Shown piece by piece: positions 12,735 through 25,600 of a stretch of 64,000 nucleotides of DNA; position 1 is the first letter of the stretch; each line of letters opens with the position of its first letter. The DNA is from Hypomesus transpacificus (lineage: Eukaryota; Chordata; Actinopteri; Osmeriformes; Osmeridae): assembly GCF_021917145.1 (NCBI RefSeq), contig NW_025813837.1:1914950-1978949 (forward strand), given 5' to 3'. Below the pieces are notes generated by a model. That model did no database searches. It worked only from the letters and a program-made list of their open reading frames with translations, and had not been told where the DNA came from. The translations under genes and the position numbers were made by a program.

Positions 12735-13909
12735 CAACAAAGGTGTACCAGGCTATACCAGCGCTAACATTGAGCCATGAAGGAAACACTTGACTTAATA
12801 GGATTGTGTGATTAGAAACAGCTTATGGATACCAGAGGTCTTAGACCCTTGTCCATGGACCAAAAGAATCACACCGAGACCACTCAACAGGAATTTATTA
12901 GACTGTTTAATAATAATAAAAAATACTTTGTGACTATCCTGGGAAGATTTAGAGGTGATATACCGAATGTGCCTGGAATGAATAACAATCATTGACAAGT
13001 ATAATTAATGTAAGGAAGACAATGTGGCCTTATTGTTGCTTTCTAAGATTGTTGTTGAGGCTTACACTTTTGGACAACATTGCAATAGCACTAAAACATT
13101 TGTCTTTTCTGCCAGTGTTCCAAGTAAACTTGCAAATTGTATTCATGTTTTGATGTATCATTCTGAACATCATGCTTCCCTGTAGCTTTTCCTGTCTTGG
13201 ACATAGCCGAAATATACTGCATCCACTGGAATGGTTATATTATGATTGTATTGCGAAGTAGAGCCAATCACAATTTTCCTTGTTTATTTTGGACTGCCTG
13301 TCAAGGGTGCATTTAAAATGTACATTTTTCTTCAGATTTACTTTGTGGTAGCTATTGTAAAATGATTTTCTTTGGATTGGAATTATGTGTTGATTTATTT
13401 GCAAAATACAAAGAAATGATAGTTTACTAGTTTGTGATAATTATAACAAAGAGCATTATAAAAATGTGTATACATTGTTAGTTCTGAGGTAAATTCTTCT
13501 CCAAACAATAAATTACTTTGCATATAAAATACATGCAACAAGGTTGCTTGAGTGTAACTAAAGTCTACTTCAACATGGTTGCAGTTGTTATTTTAGTAAT
13601 ATAACTAGAATGTAGTATATCACTGCCATTGCTTGGTTACTTGAGATTCTTGGAAAGAGTTAAGACAGCATGCACCGTACATTTGAACCCAACGATGACC
13701 ATAAATGAATATTCACAATAAACTTGATACATATTGTATATCAACACAGAATGAAGAACACCATGTTGATTTAAACACTAGGATTGTCATAGTCTTTAAA
13801 AGTCTGTAGTTTCCCCCCTGAGAAGTCCTTTTTATCATTGTGTTTTTTTATGATGTGTGTACTGTAATTTCAGTGTCCAACCATCATTTAAACAACATTA
13901 CAGCATGGG
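12735..13909. other. Convergent 3' UTRs of secisbp2 and prlr (copy 1)
   Basis: The stretch between the secisbp2 stop and the prlr stop is AT-rich and non-coding. An AATAAA near 13,507 could end secisbp2 transcripts. The 3' UTR of the opposite-strand prlr must lie in the same stretch. The identical stretch of the second unit is at about 21,468-22,642. I see no repeat or RNA gene. Confidence 0.5.
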
Positions 13910-16900
13910 TTACATAGGCATAGTGTCCACATAGCCATTGTCTTTCAATCCTGTGTTCACCCCCCCTGGTATGGGTCCTGTCTTGTCAAGATAACATGAC
14001 CTCTGACTGGTGAACTCCTCTAGATTCCCTTTCTCCCTAAATGGAGGGCTTTTAGGTTGTACAATTTCTCTCTGCAGTAAGAGTACATTGTTTGTGTCCA
14101 CCCCACTGACTTTACTGTAGTTCAACTGATTCTCATTTAGCTCCTCTTCAGTGACGTTGGATACATCCACGTAGCCAATCGCAGTGGAGGTACAGAACAT
14201 ATTCACAGCGGTTCTGTCCATATGAAGTTCTTCATCCCTGTTGTTTTGGCTGTTGACTTGAATTTTGATATTGTTTATGTGTTTGGCAATAGGGTTTTCT
14301 GAGGCATCTATCTGTTGTTGGGCACTTAAGTTTTGGATGGACTGTAAATCCGCATAGAAATAAGGTGGATCCAACATGGAGGTGGTCTCAGTGGAAGTAG
14401 GCCTGTGGCTTTCTGTTGGAGAATTCATCATTGACTCCTTACTGTCAAACACAACTAGATATTCCAATTGGTCTTTGCAGGACACTGTAGGAGGAAATCC
14501 CTGCTGGAACACAGCATTGAGAATGTCCTCGGGCCGCCCATTCTGGTGAGGCAGAATGCATATCATCAGTACTACATGAGCAATTATGTTTTTATTTTCT
14601 CTCACAAAAACATAAGGAAGATTTTCCCTTTGCACACTGAGGAAGTTTCATTTCACAGATTAACTCATTACCTTGAGGAGTTGTCCATCAAATCCTTTTA
14701 TCTTTGGACCAGGAACAGGTGGCAAAACACAATGCTTGATACTGGGGAAAAAAAGAGGATTCAAATGTAATTTTCACTATGGTACACACAACTATCCGTT
14801 ATCGTAAATGAAGCCATTTCTGTTGACAGAATACTCACTATTTTCTCTTCACAGACAGGATACACGTGCCCACAAGAACAATAAATGACAGAGAGACCCC
14901 AACCACAATCCAGTCTGATTTATCTGATCTGGTATCTGGAAAACAAACAACAACAGGGTATTACTAATGTGCGACCAATAAGAGACATTTGGCAAATACA
15001 GACTTTTCATTCAAAGGGAAATATATAAAAGGATGAAGCTTACAGTTAGGGACTTCAGCGTAGACCATGGGGCTCCATTCACTCCACAGGCCATGGTCTA
15101 TCCTGCACTGCACTTGGACCATGAACAGAGCCTCAGGGGGGAGACTGTATATAGCAAACTGGGTCTGTTTGCCTGAGACATACTCCTTTAAAAGGCAAAC
15201 AGAAGAAAACAAACTGGTGTGAAAGGTTGATCGTGTGACACAGTGAAGACAGTAAAACTTAATCATAAACTCCTAATTAGTAAATAGACAAAAATGAATA
15301 GTCTTGACCTCCCACTCGTTCTGTTTCTCTTGTTTAATGCGCAGTTGATAGGTGGGTGTGGTCCATCCTGAGTGAACATCCAGTCCATGAGGTGGTTCCC
15401 AGGTCATTAGCAGGTAAGGGCTGTCCTCACTTGGTAAGAATTCAACTGATGCTGTCAAATTTTCCGGGGCATTGGGATACACTGTGAACACACGTAAAGC
15501 GAACCAACAAAGGATCCAGAGTGAGTCTTACAACTTTTCTGTTACTAAAACCATTATATATAAGTACATTTACATTTAGTCATTTAGCAGACGCTCTTAA
15601 GTAGAATTAAACTTCGAATTGCCTCATGGTAATACGACAAATTCAACGCAGCATTGATGTTATGGTGAAAAACCACTTGTGGTAATAGCTATATGAGGAG
15701 ATGAACACTGCAAGTGAAAAAACCTGTTCATCCTCATTCTACCCTGGTTAGCGTGTACACGGCTGTCATACCAGTCACACCATTTCTACACTTCCGTACA
15801 CACAGTACACAATCTATGTGAGACTATTATATGTACTTACAGCCGTGGCCAAAAGTATTTGGGAGCAACAGACATTTTGTGTTTGCAAAGCTTGCTGGCC
15901 CTCGGCATAAAATGACTGCTAACATAAGTTCAGTAAGTCATTTCATTAGCACAGGGGAAAGTGTGAACTAGTTCTAGCCAGGTGAAATCACTCTGTCATT
16001 CTGATTGGTTTTAAGAACAGACTGACGGCTGTAAAAGAGGGGACTATTTGCATATATTGAAAATGTTCGCCCCAAAAAATCTTAAAAAAAAATATGAAAT
16101 ATGCGTTGTATTCTATAGAAACATGTGAAGCATGTAAAAACATTTTCCTCAAATACTGAACCAGCAAACTTTGCAAAACACAATATAAGTCATTGCCAAA
16201 ACTTATGGCCACGACTGTACTTACCTATATTCATAACATCCACTTCTAAGGGGTCAGATCTGGTTCTGCCCAGGGAGTTGGAGGCCACTATTGTAATGTT
16301 GTAGGTGACCCAGATAGATGTGTGAGTCCTGTCAAAGAAGCAGGAGTGGTCCCCTGCAGACTGGTAATCTGGACACTCAAAGGTTTCATCCGAACTGCAC
16401 AGAAACAAAACATGAACAATGACGACAGGAGGTTAGGAAATTCAGGCCGTGACTCATACCGATGAAATACTTTCAGAACTCTGTCCCTAGATCTTCTAAT
16501 GTCCTTTTCTACAAGCACTATTTGTACAATCCAATCGATTAAAATGTCTGGTAAATGAATAAATGTCAAATGTTATGTCCCATGGACTTAAAAGTTACTT
16601 ATCACTGATATGCAACGTAATTACCTACGGGGAGTATACACAGCACGTATTATACAACCAAATGTTCAGTGAAGTGAGACGTGACTTCAGTGCAGTGCAG
16701 TGCATCAATAATTATGTGTGGTTAGCTGTGCGTTCATGTGTCCAGTACACACAGAAGGACTGGCTACACTTTTCGTTCTTTGTCCAGAATCTTTAACAAC
16801 GTCCTTACTTACAAGGCCATCAAGGAAACACAAAATCGGCTTCAATTTCCTCTAATATAACTGACAGTTTAGAGGATTCATTGGGGTGTAAATACAGACT

Positions 16901-17317
16901 TCTGAAACACAGTAAACTACTTCTTAGTGGGACTAAGATCCATTATATTTTAAGTGCTTACTCTTCTCTCTGGTAGTAAAGGATGTACGTGGTTGGCAGT
17001 CCGCCATCTGAACCAGGCTCCCATCGGCATGTAAAGGTCTCTTTCTCAGGAGATCTACAGTAAAGGTGAACAGGTTGCCCTGGTGGAGACACACCTGGTG
17101 GTATAGCAAAAAACAACAACAACCAACTATAAACTCATCATAATCCCAAACTAACATAGCACTGTAAATATGTATATAATATATAATATATAATATACAC
17201 TGTAATATAATATATCTTATAAATGTACTGAAGCCTATGTTGCAGGGACTTACCAGTGCATATAGGGAATGGTAAAAGAAGCAGGGGCATTAGGTTGACC
17301 AGAACCTTTTCCCACAT
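13910..17317 (-). CDS. prlr: Prolactin receptor, copy 1
   Basis: This is a class I cytokine receptor that binds prolactin at the cell surface and signals through JAK2/STAT5; in fish it acts in ion and water balance. Eight coding exons on the minus strand are 17317-17254, 17094-16962, 16394-16225, 15481-15309, 15185-15044, 14935-14839, 14741-14672 and 14542-13910, giving 493 residues. Visible parts are a signal peptide ([17 protein letters not shown]), two fibronectin-III domains with paired cysteines, a perfect WSEWS box at 214-218, one transmembrane helix at about 236-257, a Box 1 LPPVPGPK at 266-273, and a cytoplasmic tail of about 235 residues with several tyrosines ([13 protein letters not shown]). 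The short tail may indicate the second teleost paralogue, but I cannot tell prlra from prlrb. A donor ending at 18,963 suggests a non-coding first exon. The gene lies wholly inside the duplicated unit. Confidence 0.93.
15840..16217. mobile_element. Tc1-type MITE in prlr intron 4 (copy 1)
   Basis: Terminal inverted repeats CAGCCGTGGCCAAAAGTAT on the left and CAGTCGTGGCCATAAGTTTT (read inward on the other strand) on the right are flanked by TA at 15838-15839 and 16218-16219. The element is 378 bp and has no coding capacity. Its right TA forms intron positions +6/+7 of the prlr donor after exon 16394-16225. The twin copy is at 24573-24950. Confidence 0.85.
17168..17215. repeat. AT-rich (TATAATATA)n microsatellite in a prlr intron
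   Basis: About 48 bp of alternating TATAATATA words lie between prlr coding exons 1 and 2. The twin copy is at 25901-25948. Confidence 0.75.
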
Positions 17318-19577
17318 CTTCCCCCAAGTCCTCTGGCAGGAAACAGGAAACCCTGAATATGACATCACAAATTATTAAGATGCTACACATGTTTACAGGG
17401 TAGCCAGACTTGTTTTAACTTACAACAACAGACATGGAGGGGAAACAAATAACTGAACACAGGCAAGACATCTAGTAATGGACTTTAAGACTAGTCTGAG
17501 TGGCATCTGATAAGACACTGCCTCCAAGGACACTAAGTGGCTATTTACAGTAAGTCTTCAGACCCTCAGACCAAGAAATTAAGTCGATTTATCCTAAACA
17601 GACACACACACATTAGTTTTGTTATGACTGTTTGCTTTGTAGAGACTCTAATGAGCCCCGGCACCAATAAACATCCCTTTGAAATCTCTTACACATTATA
17701 AGTAATAAGTTGCTCAGAGGGACACGTGATAGTTGGGAGGGAGAAGGGTGGGTAACCTACAGGGAAATCACTCAACCTCTCTAAAACATAGCTCAGTTTA
17801 AAAATAAGATTATTGTGCATACAGTATATTCTATCGGACAGAAATCATTAAGAGTTTTCCACTGAGTTGATTCTGTGAGAAAGTTATAATTACCTGAACA
17901 AATGTTAACTATTTTTGGAAAGTTTAATATAATTCCAGTTCTACCTTAACCTACCCTTGCATGTACTGCCCTTCAGTCTAGAATCAACCAGAACATTTTG
18001 TAAAGGTCTAGTAAAAACAGATACATTATCTGTCATCGACAATGTTTACATTTACATTTAGTCATTTAGCGGACGCTCTTATCCAGAGCGACTTACTATG
18101 TTAAAGGACATACAGGCACAGTTTTTCTCCTGAAGGTCATAGCAATGTTTGAACATAATAGCTTCAGCGGAGACGCTGAAACGGTTAAGAACAGGTTAAT
18201 TAAGAGCCGGATTGATAATGGTCATTCTGATAGCTGGTGATAGCATAGTAGATCAGGTCCTTCATTTTCTCTTAAATGGCCAAAACTCTTTGCAAAGTAG
18301 GCATCACAAATATTAGGCTCATAATCACAACAGCTTTTCTATCATGAATTCAATTAAATAGAGGTCGTGTCTCTACTGCAATACTCGTCAGTACACTATC
18401 GCTCTCTTGCCCACACCAAGGTTCACTCAAGGCTCCGATTTACACACGCAACGGCCACCTCTTATAAAACCCGCTTGACATGTAAATAACCTGTTCCCAA
18501 ATTTCGAAATCGGAAATAATCCGGTATGGCCAAATGTACGACTAGGAACCTGATGTTGGCGAGCCTATCTCATAGGCTACAATTACCAGAGAGCTTCAAA
18601 GATGTAACATTACTGCTATGTCGCCCCTTGTCAGGTATGGTGACAGTCAGCTGTTCAAATGTGATCTAAATGATGATCTGAGTGAAGGTATACCACCACT
18701 CATATCCTATGCGACATGTACTGTACCTACAAAAAGCACACCAAACCATATCAAACAATACACTATAGTGTCTGTCTTAAACATATAGGCTAGGTAGTTT
18801 ATCTAGTTTATATTCAGTCAAGTTTGGGTTTCATATCTTGCTTGAAGGTTATACAACAAATCAAATACAAGCCAAATACTTTCAACATTCAACCTTATGA
18901 AAAAAATCGTAGACTACAATTAAAGTGCGCACAGAAAGCTTTTCCTTCGTACTCGCACTTACCTGGATGTCACTGTCACTCCTTGTCAATAGACCGACTG
19001 GAATTCTTACTTTAAAATTAACATAATTAATTCCGTGGAAGTAATAAAATTACTTTTGTTGGCACTCAAATTTCCAATTGAGCATTTCTTCAAAGCGTAG
19101 GCTATTTAAAGTTAAGATATCGCCATGCGCATTTCGCACGTAACTCACTACCTGTACGCTGCATTGTAGTGGAAATCTTTCCAGGTATGAAGATTGTTCA
19201 CAGTTCACTAGGTGTGGCCTTGTGTGACGTGAAAAAACGGCCGGGGTAACTACGATAGGACGGAAGCAACCGAACTCAACAGAGCAATGCACTGCAGTCT
19301 GTAGGGGTGTTTTCCAATAAAGAACGCCCGGTTAATTTAGATTAGGCTATGTCTCGTTGTTTATAAAGAGAGAAAAGGAGGCGTTCAAAGCTCGCTAGAA
19401 ACGAAAACGGTCACTGTTTGTAAGCTTTACCTTAGTGCTACAAACTGCACTACAGTAAAAACCGAAAGAAACACGTAGACAAGTCTAGCATCACCACCTG
19501 TTTTTTCAGGAAGTAGCCTGCAAACGTAGCCGAAATCTGTGTTGAGAATATTGAGAACAGTGTTGGAGGTGTTGGAG
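17318..19577. promoter_or_regulatory. prlr 5' region and shared prlr/malt1 upstream region (copy 1)
   Basis: Prlr runs left and malt1 runs right from this stretch. On the minus strand a donor (CATCCAG|GTAAGTG) ends a likely non-coding prlr exon at 18,963, leaving only about 600 bp to the malt1 start at 19,578, so the two promoters are close or shared. A SINE fragment with AGCGGACGCTCTTATCCAGAGCGACTTA lies at about 18,045-18,100. I see no TATA box I would defend. The identical stretch in unit 2 is at 26,051-28,310. Confidence 0.5.
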
Positions 19578-20439
19578 ATGTCGGACTGCGACCGGTCCAT
19601 GAACATTAACCTTTTGAAGGAGACTGTTTTCAGGAAGTTGTGCGATGTGTTGGATAAAAACAACATTAAAGGATGGAGAAAACTTGGGGAGATGGTCGGC
19701 AGTGACAGGCGATTTAAAGTTAGGTAATGGCTGTTTAACCATTAACTTACCATGTTACTGTTTACTGTGATCTTTGCTGAGGGCTGTGAATGTCACACCT
19801 GTTTTTATTCGAGTGTAGCAGGTAGGCGATATCATGCCAATACGTTTAAGTCTTTTATCTCCAGAATTTCCCAGAACCTATCTTTTTGACAGAGGTCACA
19901 TCAACACCAACCGTTCCCTTTATCTAAAAACAAACTAATATCGCTCCAGGTTCAAATGAAAACACTGCCGTTCCCTCTCCTGTGTGTAGTTCAGAGGAGA
20001 TGGAGATGTGCTCTCTGAAAGTGTTGCAGCTGGAGGGCAGCCCCAGTCGTATGCTGCTCAGACTCATGGGAGAACGAGGATGTACTTTAGGCCAGCTGGT
20101 CGATATCCTTCAAACCATGGGCCAGACCGAGGCCTTAAAGTGTGTTAAACCACCAAGTACGTATCATTTACAGTCATGTCATGTTACCAGCCTACATAGC
20201 CTACATTTTTCACATCATAATTAATTAAATTGGATTAAATTAATTAATTTAAGTTATATGGCATACTCACAACGACAACATTAATGATTATAGACGTAGG
20301 CTAACCAATATAGAATATCCTATCATGAAGAACCACTGTAGTGTATCTACTTCCTATGGTCTCATTTCATTATGTGAACCCAGGTATTCAAATCCTCATC
20401 CAACCCCAGTCTGTGTCTATACTTTCCGGACATAACCTG
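19578..20439 (+). pseudogene. malt1 5' exons, truncated by the duplication junction (copy 1)
   Basis: Malt1 exon 1 (19578-19723) and exon 2 (19990-20156) are complete and encode the death domain. Exon 3 starts at 20384 but is cut at about 20,439, where sequence from secisbp2 intron 14 begins. If exon 3 is retained, a stop follows within a few codons of the junction. If it is skipped, exon 2 ends in a phase that fits the secisbp2 exon 15 copy downstream. The intact gene is provided by the second unit. If the duplication is an assembly error, this fragment does not exist in the animal. Confidence 0.85.
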
Positions 20440-20602
20440 AAAACATAAGGTATACTTCAGGTGAGTTAAAGGAGACAATAATTCAGTTTCCCCGCTCCCC
20501 ACCTCTCCTGATGTCCCTCGTCCAATGAGTTCAAGTATTCAGCACTTAAGTTAGACTCAAACCAATGATCCACCTTCCTTTCCCCATTCTGTGTCCAATC
20601 AG

Positions 20603-21467
20603 GTGGTCTGGATGAGGCTCTGCACAACATCATCGACACGTGTCGAGAGCAGGCTGTTCCCTTCGTCTTTGCCCTCTCCAGGAAGGCTCTGGGCAGATGC
20701 GTTAACAAGGCCGTGCCTGTCAGTCTGGTGGGCGTCTTTAATTACGACGGGGCACAGGTATGGCACGCACAGTGGAACGAAACAAACAAACTCACTGATG
20801 TTTTTGTGTATGTAATTAAGTAATTATAAGAAAAATATAATAAGAATACAATGACTTGTTACAGGAACAATTATATTGTTATTTCATAACGATCTGTAAT
20901 TACTAGTCATTGTGCAAACATTTACCACATCTCAGCTACCAGGCATTGTTAACACTAGTCATAACATCTAAACAATAACATCTCCTTGTTTCTGCTTCTA
21001 GGATCATTATCACAAGATGATCGAGCTGTCGTCTGAGGCGAGGAGGGCCTACGAGGTGATGATTGAGAACCTGGAGATGACCTCCCAGGCAGAGCAGGAA
21101 GATTTGGAGGCCCATCCCAATACAGAGCCCCAGCCCCCTCCCTGCTCTGAGGAAGTTGAGGAACCCGAATACAGTAAGCGGAGGGCAAACTGGCAACCCA
21201 GTAACTGTACACTCATGTTCCACACAGTTCCCTGAGTGTCCCCAAGGGTATTTCCTTAGTCTTTTTTACGTCATGAGGATGTTTACTTGACCATGTGTGG
21301 ATGAAGAACCCTGTTGTGTTTTGTGTTCTCTACATCCAGTCAAATTGTGGAAGAAAATGCTGAAGAATGAATGCAACCACAAGCTCTTGAACTTTGAGGA
21401 GAAATACAAGTCTTCCTCCGCAGCCAGTGACTCTAAAGCACAGATGACGGAAGAGGAGGCAAGCTGA
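20603..21467 (+). pseudogene. secisbp2 exons 15-17, orphan copy downstream of malt1 fragment
   Basis: Exons 20603-20757, 21002-21173 and 21340-21467 are identical to the last three secisbp2 exons and include the stop codon. They lack exons 1-14 and so carry only the second half of the L7Ae domain and the C-terminal tail. The only upstream exons on this strand are the malt1 death-domain exons, so any transcript reaching here would be a malt1-secisbp2 chimera. Confidence 0.85.
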
Positions 21468-22642
21468 CAACAAAGGTGTACCAGGCTATACCAGCGCTAA
21501 CATTGAGCCATGAAGGAAACACTTGACTTAATAGGATTGTGTGATTAGAAACAGCTTATGGATACCAGAGGTCTTAGACCCTTGTCCATGGACCAAAAGA
21601 ATCACACCGAGACCACTCAACAGGAATTTATTAGACTGTTTAATAATAATAAAAAATACTTTGTGACTATCCTGGGAAGATTTAGAGGTGATATACCGAA
21701 TGTGCCTGGAATGAATAACAATCATTGACAAGTATAATTAATGTAAGGAAGACAATGTGGCCTTATTGTTGCTTTCTAAGATTGTTGTTGAGGCTTACAC
21801 TTTTGGACAACATTGCAATAGCACTAAAACATTTGTCTTTTCTGCCAGTGTTCCAAGTAAACTTGCAAATTGTATTCATGTTTTGATGTATCATTCTGAA
21901 CATCATGCTTCCCTGTAGCTTTTCCTGTCTTGGACATAGCCGAAATATACTGCATCCACTGGAATGGTTATATTATGATTGTATTGCGAAGTAGAGCCAA
22001 TCACAATTTTCCTTGTTTATTTTGGACTGCCTGTCAAGGGTGCATTTAAAATGTACATTTTTCTTCAGATTTACTTTGTGGTAGCTATTGTAAAATGATT
22101 TTCTTTGGATTGGAATTATGTGTTGATTTATTTGCAAAATACAAAGAAATGATAGTTTACTAGTTTGTGATAATTATAACAAAGAGCATTATAAAAATGT
22201 GTATACATTGTTAGTTCTGAGGTAAATTCTTCTCCAAACAATAAATTACTTTGCATATAAAATACATGCAACAAGGTTGCTTGAGTGTAACTAAAGTCTA
22301 CTTCAACATGGTTGCAGTTGTTATTTTAGTAATATAACTAGAATGTAGTATATCACTGCCATTGCTTGGTTACTTGAGATTCTTGGAAAGAGTTAAGACA
22401 GCATGCACCGTACATTTGAACCCAACGATGACCATAAATGAATATTCACAATAAACTTGATACATATTGTATATCAACACAGAATGAAGAACACCATGTT
22501 GATTTAAACACTAGGATTGTCATAGTCTTTAAAAGTCTGTAGTTTCCCCCCTGAGAAGTCCTTTTTATCATTGTGTTTTTTTATGATGTGTGTACTGTAA
22601 TTTCAGTGTCCAACCATCATTTAAACAACATTACAGCATGGG

Positions 22643-25600
22643 TTACATAGGCATAGTGTCCACATAGCCATTGTCTTTCAATCCTGTGTTCACCCCCCCT
22701 GGTATGGGTCCTGTCTTGTCAAGATAACATGACCTCTGACTGGTGAACTCCTCTAGATTCCCTTTCTCCCTAAATGGAGGGCTTTTAGGTTGTACAATTT
22801 CTCTCTGCAGTAAGAGTACATTGTTTGTGTCCACCCCACTGACTTTACTGTAGTTCAACTGATTCTCATTTAGCTCCTCTTCAGTGACGTTGGATACATC
22901 CACGTAGCCAATCGCAGTGGAGGTACAGAACATATTCACAGCGGTTCTGTCCATATGAAGTTCTTCATCCCTGTTGTTTTGGCTGTTGACTTGAATTTTG
23001 ATATTGTTTATGTGTTTGGCAATAGGGTTTTCTGAGGCATCTATCTGTTGTTGGGCACTTAAGTTTTGGATGGACTGTAAATCCGCATAGAAATAAGGTG
23101 GATCCAACATGGAGGTGGTCTCAGTGGAAGTAGGCCTGTGGCTTTCTGTTGGAGAATTCATCATTGACTCCTTACTGTCAAACACAACTAGATATTCCAA
23201 TTGGTCTTTGCAGGACACTGTAGGAGGAAATCCCTGCTGGAACACAGCATTGAGAATGTCCTCGGGCCGCCCATTCTGGTGAGGCAGAATGCATATCATC
23301 AGTACTACATGAGCAATTATGTTTTTATTTTCTCTCACAAAAACATAAGGAAGATTTTCCCTTTGCACACTGAGGAAGTTTCATTTCACAGATTAACTCA
23401 TTACCTTGAGGAGTTGTCCATCAAATCCTTTTATCTTTGGACCAGGAACAGGTGGCAAAACACAATGCTTGATACTGGGGAAAAAAAGAGGATTCAAATG
23501 TAATTTTCACTATGGTACACACAACTATCCGTTATCGTAAATGAAGCCATTTCTGTTGACAGAATACTCACTATTTTCTCTTCACAGACAGGATACACGT
23601 GCCCACAAGAACAATAAATGACAGAGAGACCCCAACCACAATCCAGTCTGATTTATCTGATCTGGTATCTGGAAAACAAACAACAACAGGGTATTACTAA
23701 TGTGCGACCAATAAGAGACATTTGGCAAATACAGACTTTTCATTCAAAGGGAAATATATAAAAGGATGAAGCTTACAGTTAGGGACTTCAGCGTAGACCA
23801 TGGGGCTCCATTCACTCCACAGGCCATGGTCTATCCTGCACTGCACTTGGACCATGAACAGAGCCTCAGGGGGGAGACTGTATATAGCAAACTGGGTCTG
23901 TTTGCCTGAGACATACTCCTTTAAAAGGCAAACAGAAGAAAACAAACTGGTGTGAAAGGTTGATCGTGTGACACAGTGAAGACAGTAAAACTTAATCATA
24001 AACTCCTAATTAGTAAATAGACAAAAATGAATAGTCTTGACCTCCCACTCGTTCTGTTTCTCTTGTTTAATGCGCAGTTGATAGGTGGGTGTGGTCCATC
24101 CTGAGTGAACATCCAGTCCATGAGGTGGTTCCCAGGTCATTAGCAGGTAAGGGCTGTCCTCACTTGGTAAGAATTCAACTGATGCTGTCAAATTTTCCGG
24201 GGCATTGGGATACACTGTGAACACACGTAAAGCGAACCAACAAAGGATCCAGAGTGAGTCTTACAACTTTTCTGTTACTAAAACCATTATATATAAGTAC
24301 ATTTACATTTAGTCATTTAGCAGACGCTCTTAAGTAGAATTAAACTTCGAATTGCCTCATGGTAATACGACAAATTCAACGCAGCATTGATGTTATGGTG
24401 AAAAACCACTTGTGGTAATAGCTATATGAGGAGATGAACACTGCAAGTGAAAAAACCTGTTCATCCTCATTCTACCCTGGTTAGCGTGTACACGGCTGTC
24501 ATACCAGTCACACCATTTCTACACTTCCGTACACACAGTACACAATCTATGTGAGACTATTATATGTACTTACAGCCGTGGCCAAAAGTATTTGGGAGCA
24601 ACAGACATTTTGTGTTTGCAAAGCTTGCTGGCCCTCGGCATAAAATGACTGCTAACATAAGTTCAGTAAGTCATTTCATTAGCACAGGGGAAAGTGTGAA
24701 CTAGTTCTAGCCAGGTGAAATCACTCTGTCATTCTGATTGGTTTTAAGAACAGACTGACGGCTGTAAAAGAGGGGACTATTTGCATATATTGAAAATGTT
24801 CGCCCCAAAAAATCTTAAAAAAAAATATGAAATATGCGTTGTATTCTATAGAAACATGTGAAGCATGTAAAAACATTTTCCTCAAATACTGAACCAGCAA
24901 ACTTTGCAAAACACAATATAAGTCATTGCCAAAACTTATGGCCACGACTGTACTTACCTATATTCATAACATCCACTTCTAAGGGGTCAGATCTGGTTCT
25001 GCCCAGGGAGTTGGAGGCCACTATTGTAATGTTGTAGGTGACCCAGATAGATGTGTGAGTCCTGTCAAAGAAGCAGGAGTGGTCCCCTGCAGACTGGTAA
25101 TCTGGACACTCAAAGGTTTCATCCGAACTGCACAGAAACAAAACATGAACAATGACGACAGGAGGTTAGGAAATTCAGGCCGTGACTCATACCGATGAAA
25201 TACTTTCAGAACTCTGTCCCTAGATCTTCTAATGTCCTTTTCTACAAGCACTATTTGTACAATCCAATCGATTAAAATGTCTGGTAAATGAATAAATGTC
25301 AAATGTTATGTCCCATGGACTTAAAAGTTACTTATCACTGATATGCAACGTAATTACCTACGGGGAGTATACACAGCACGTATTATACAACCAAATGTTC
25401 AGTGAAGTGAGACGTGACTTCAGTGCAGTGCAGTGCATCAATAATTATGTGTGGTTAGCTGTGCGTTCATGTGTCCAGTACACACAGAAGGACTGGCTAC
25501 ACTTTTCGTTCTTTGTCCAGAATCTTTAACAACGTCCTTACTTACAAGGCCATCAAGGAAACACAAAATCGGCTTCAATTTCCTCTAATATAACTGACAG

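Larger units (their letters stand above)
11705..20438. repeat. Tandem duplication, unit 1 (8,733 bp)
   Basis: This unit recurs head-to-tail at a constant offset of 8,733 bp. It starts inside secisbp2 intron 14, 163-165 bp before exon 15, and ends inside malt1 exon 3. The junction at 20,437-20,440 joins malt1 exon 3 directly to secisbp2 intron 14, with only a shared TG at the breakpoint. Reading the two copies side by side I found no base difference and no shift. The contents are secisbp2 exons 15-17, a whole prlr gene, the prlr/malt1 promoter region and malt1 exons 1, 2 and part of 3. Confidence 0.95.

Noticed and set aside
14468-14770. Plus-strand open frame of 100 codons opposite the prlr cytoplasmic exon
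   Set aside because: It is antisense to conserved prlr coding exons, has no domain, and crosses prlr splice sites.
20384-20460. Truncated malt1 exon 3 continuing as a chimeric coding exon through the junction
   Set aside because: The frame meets a stop within a few codons of the junction, so only exon skipping could give a long fusion.
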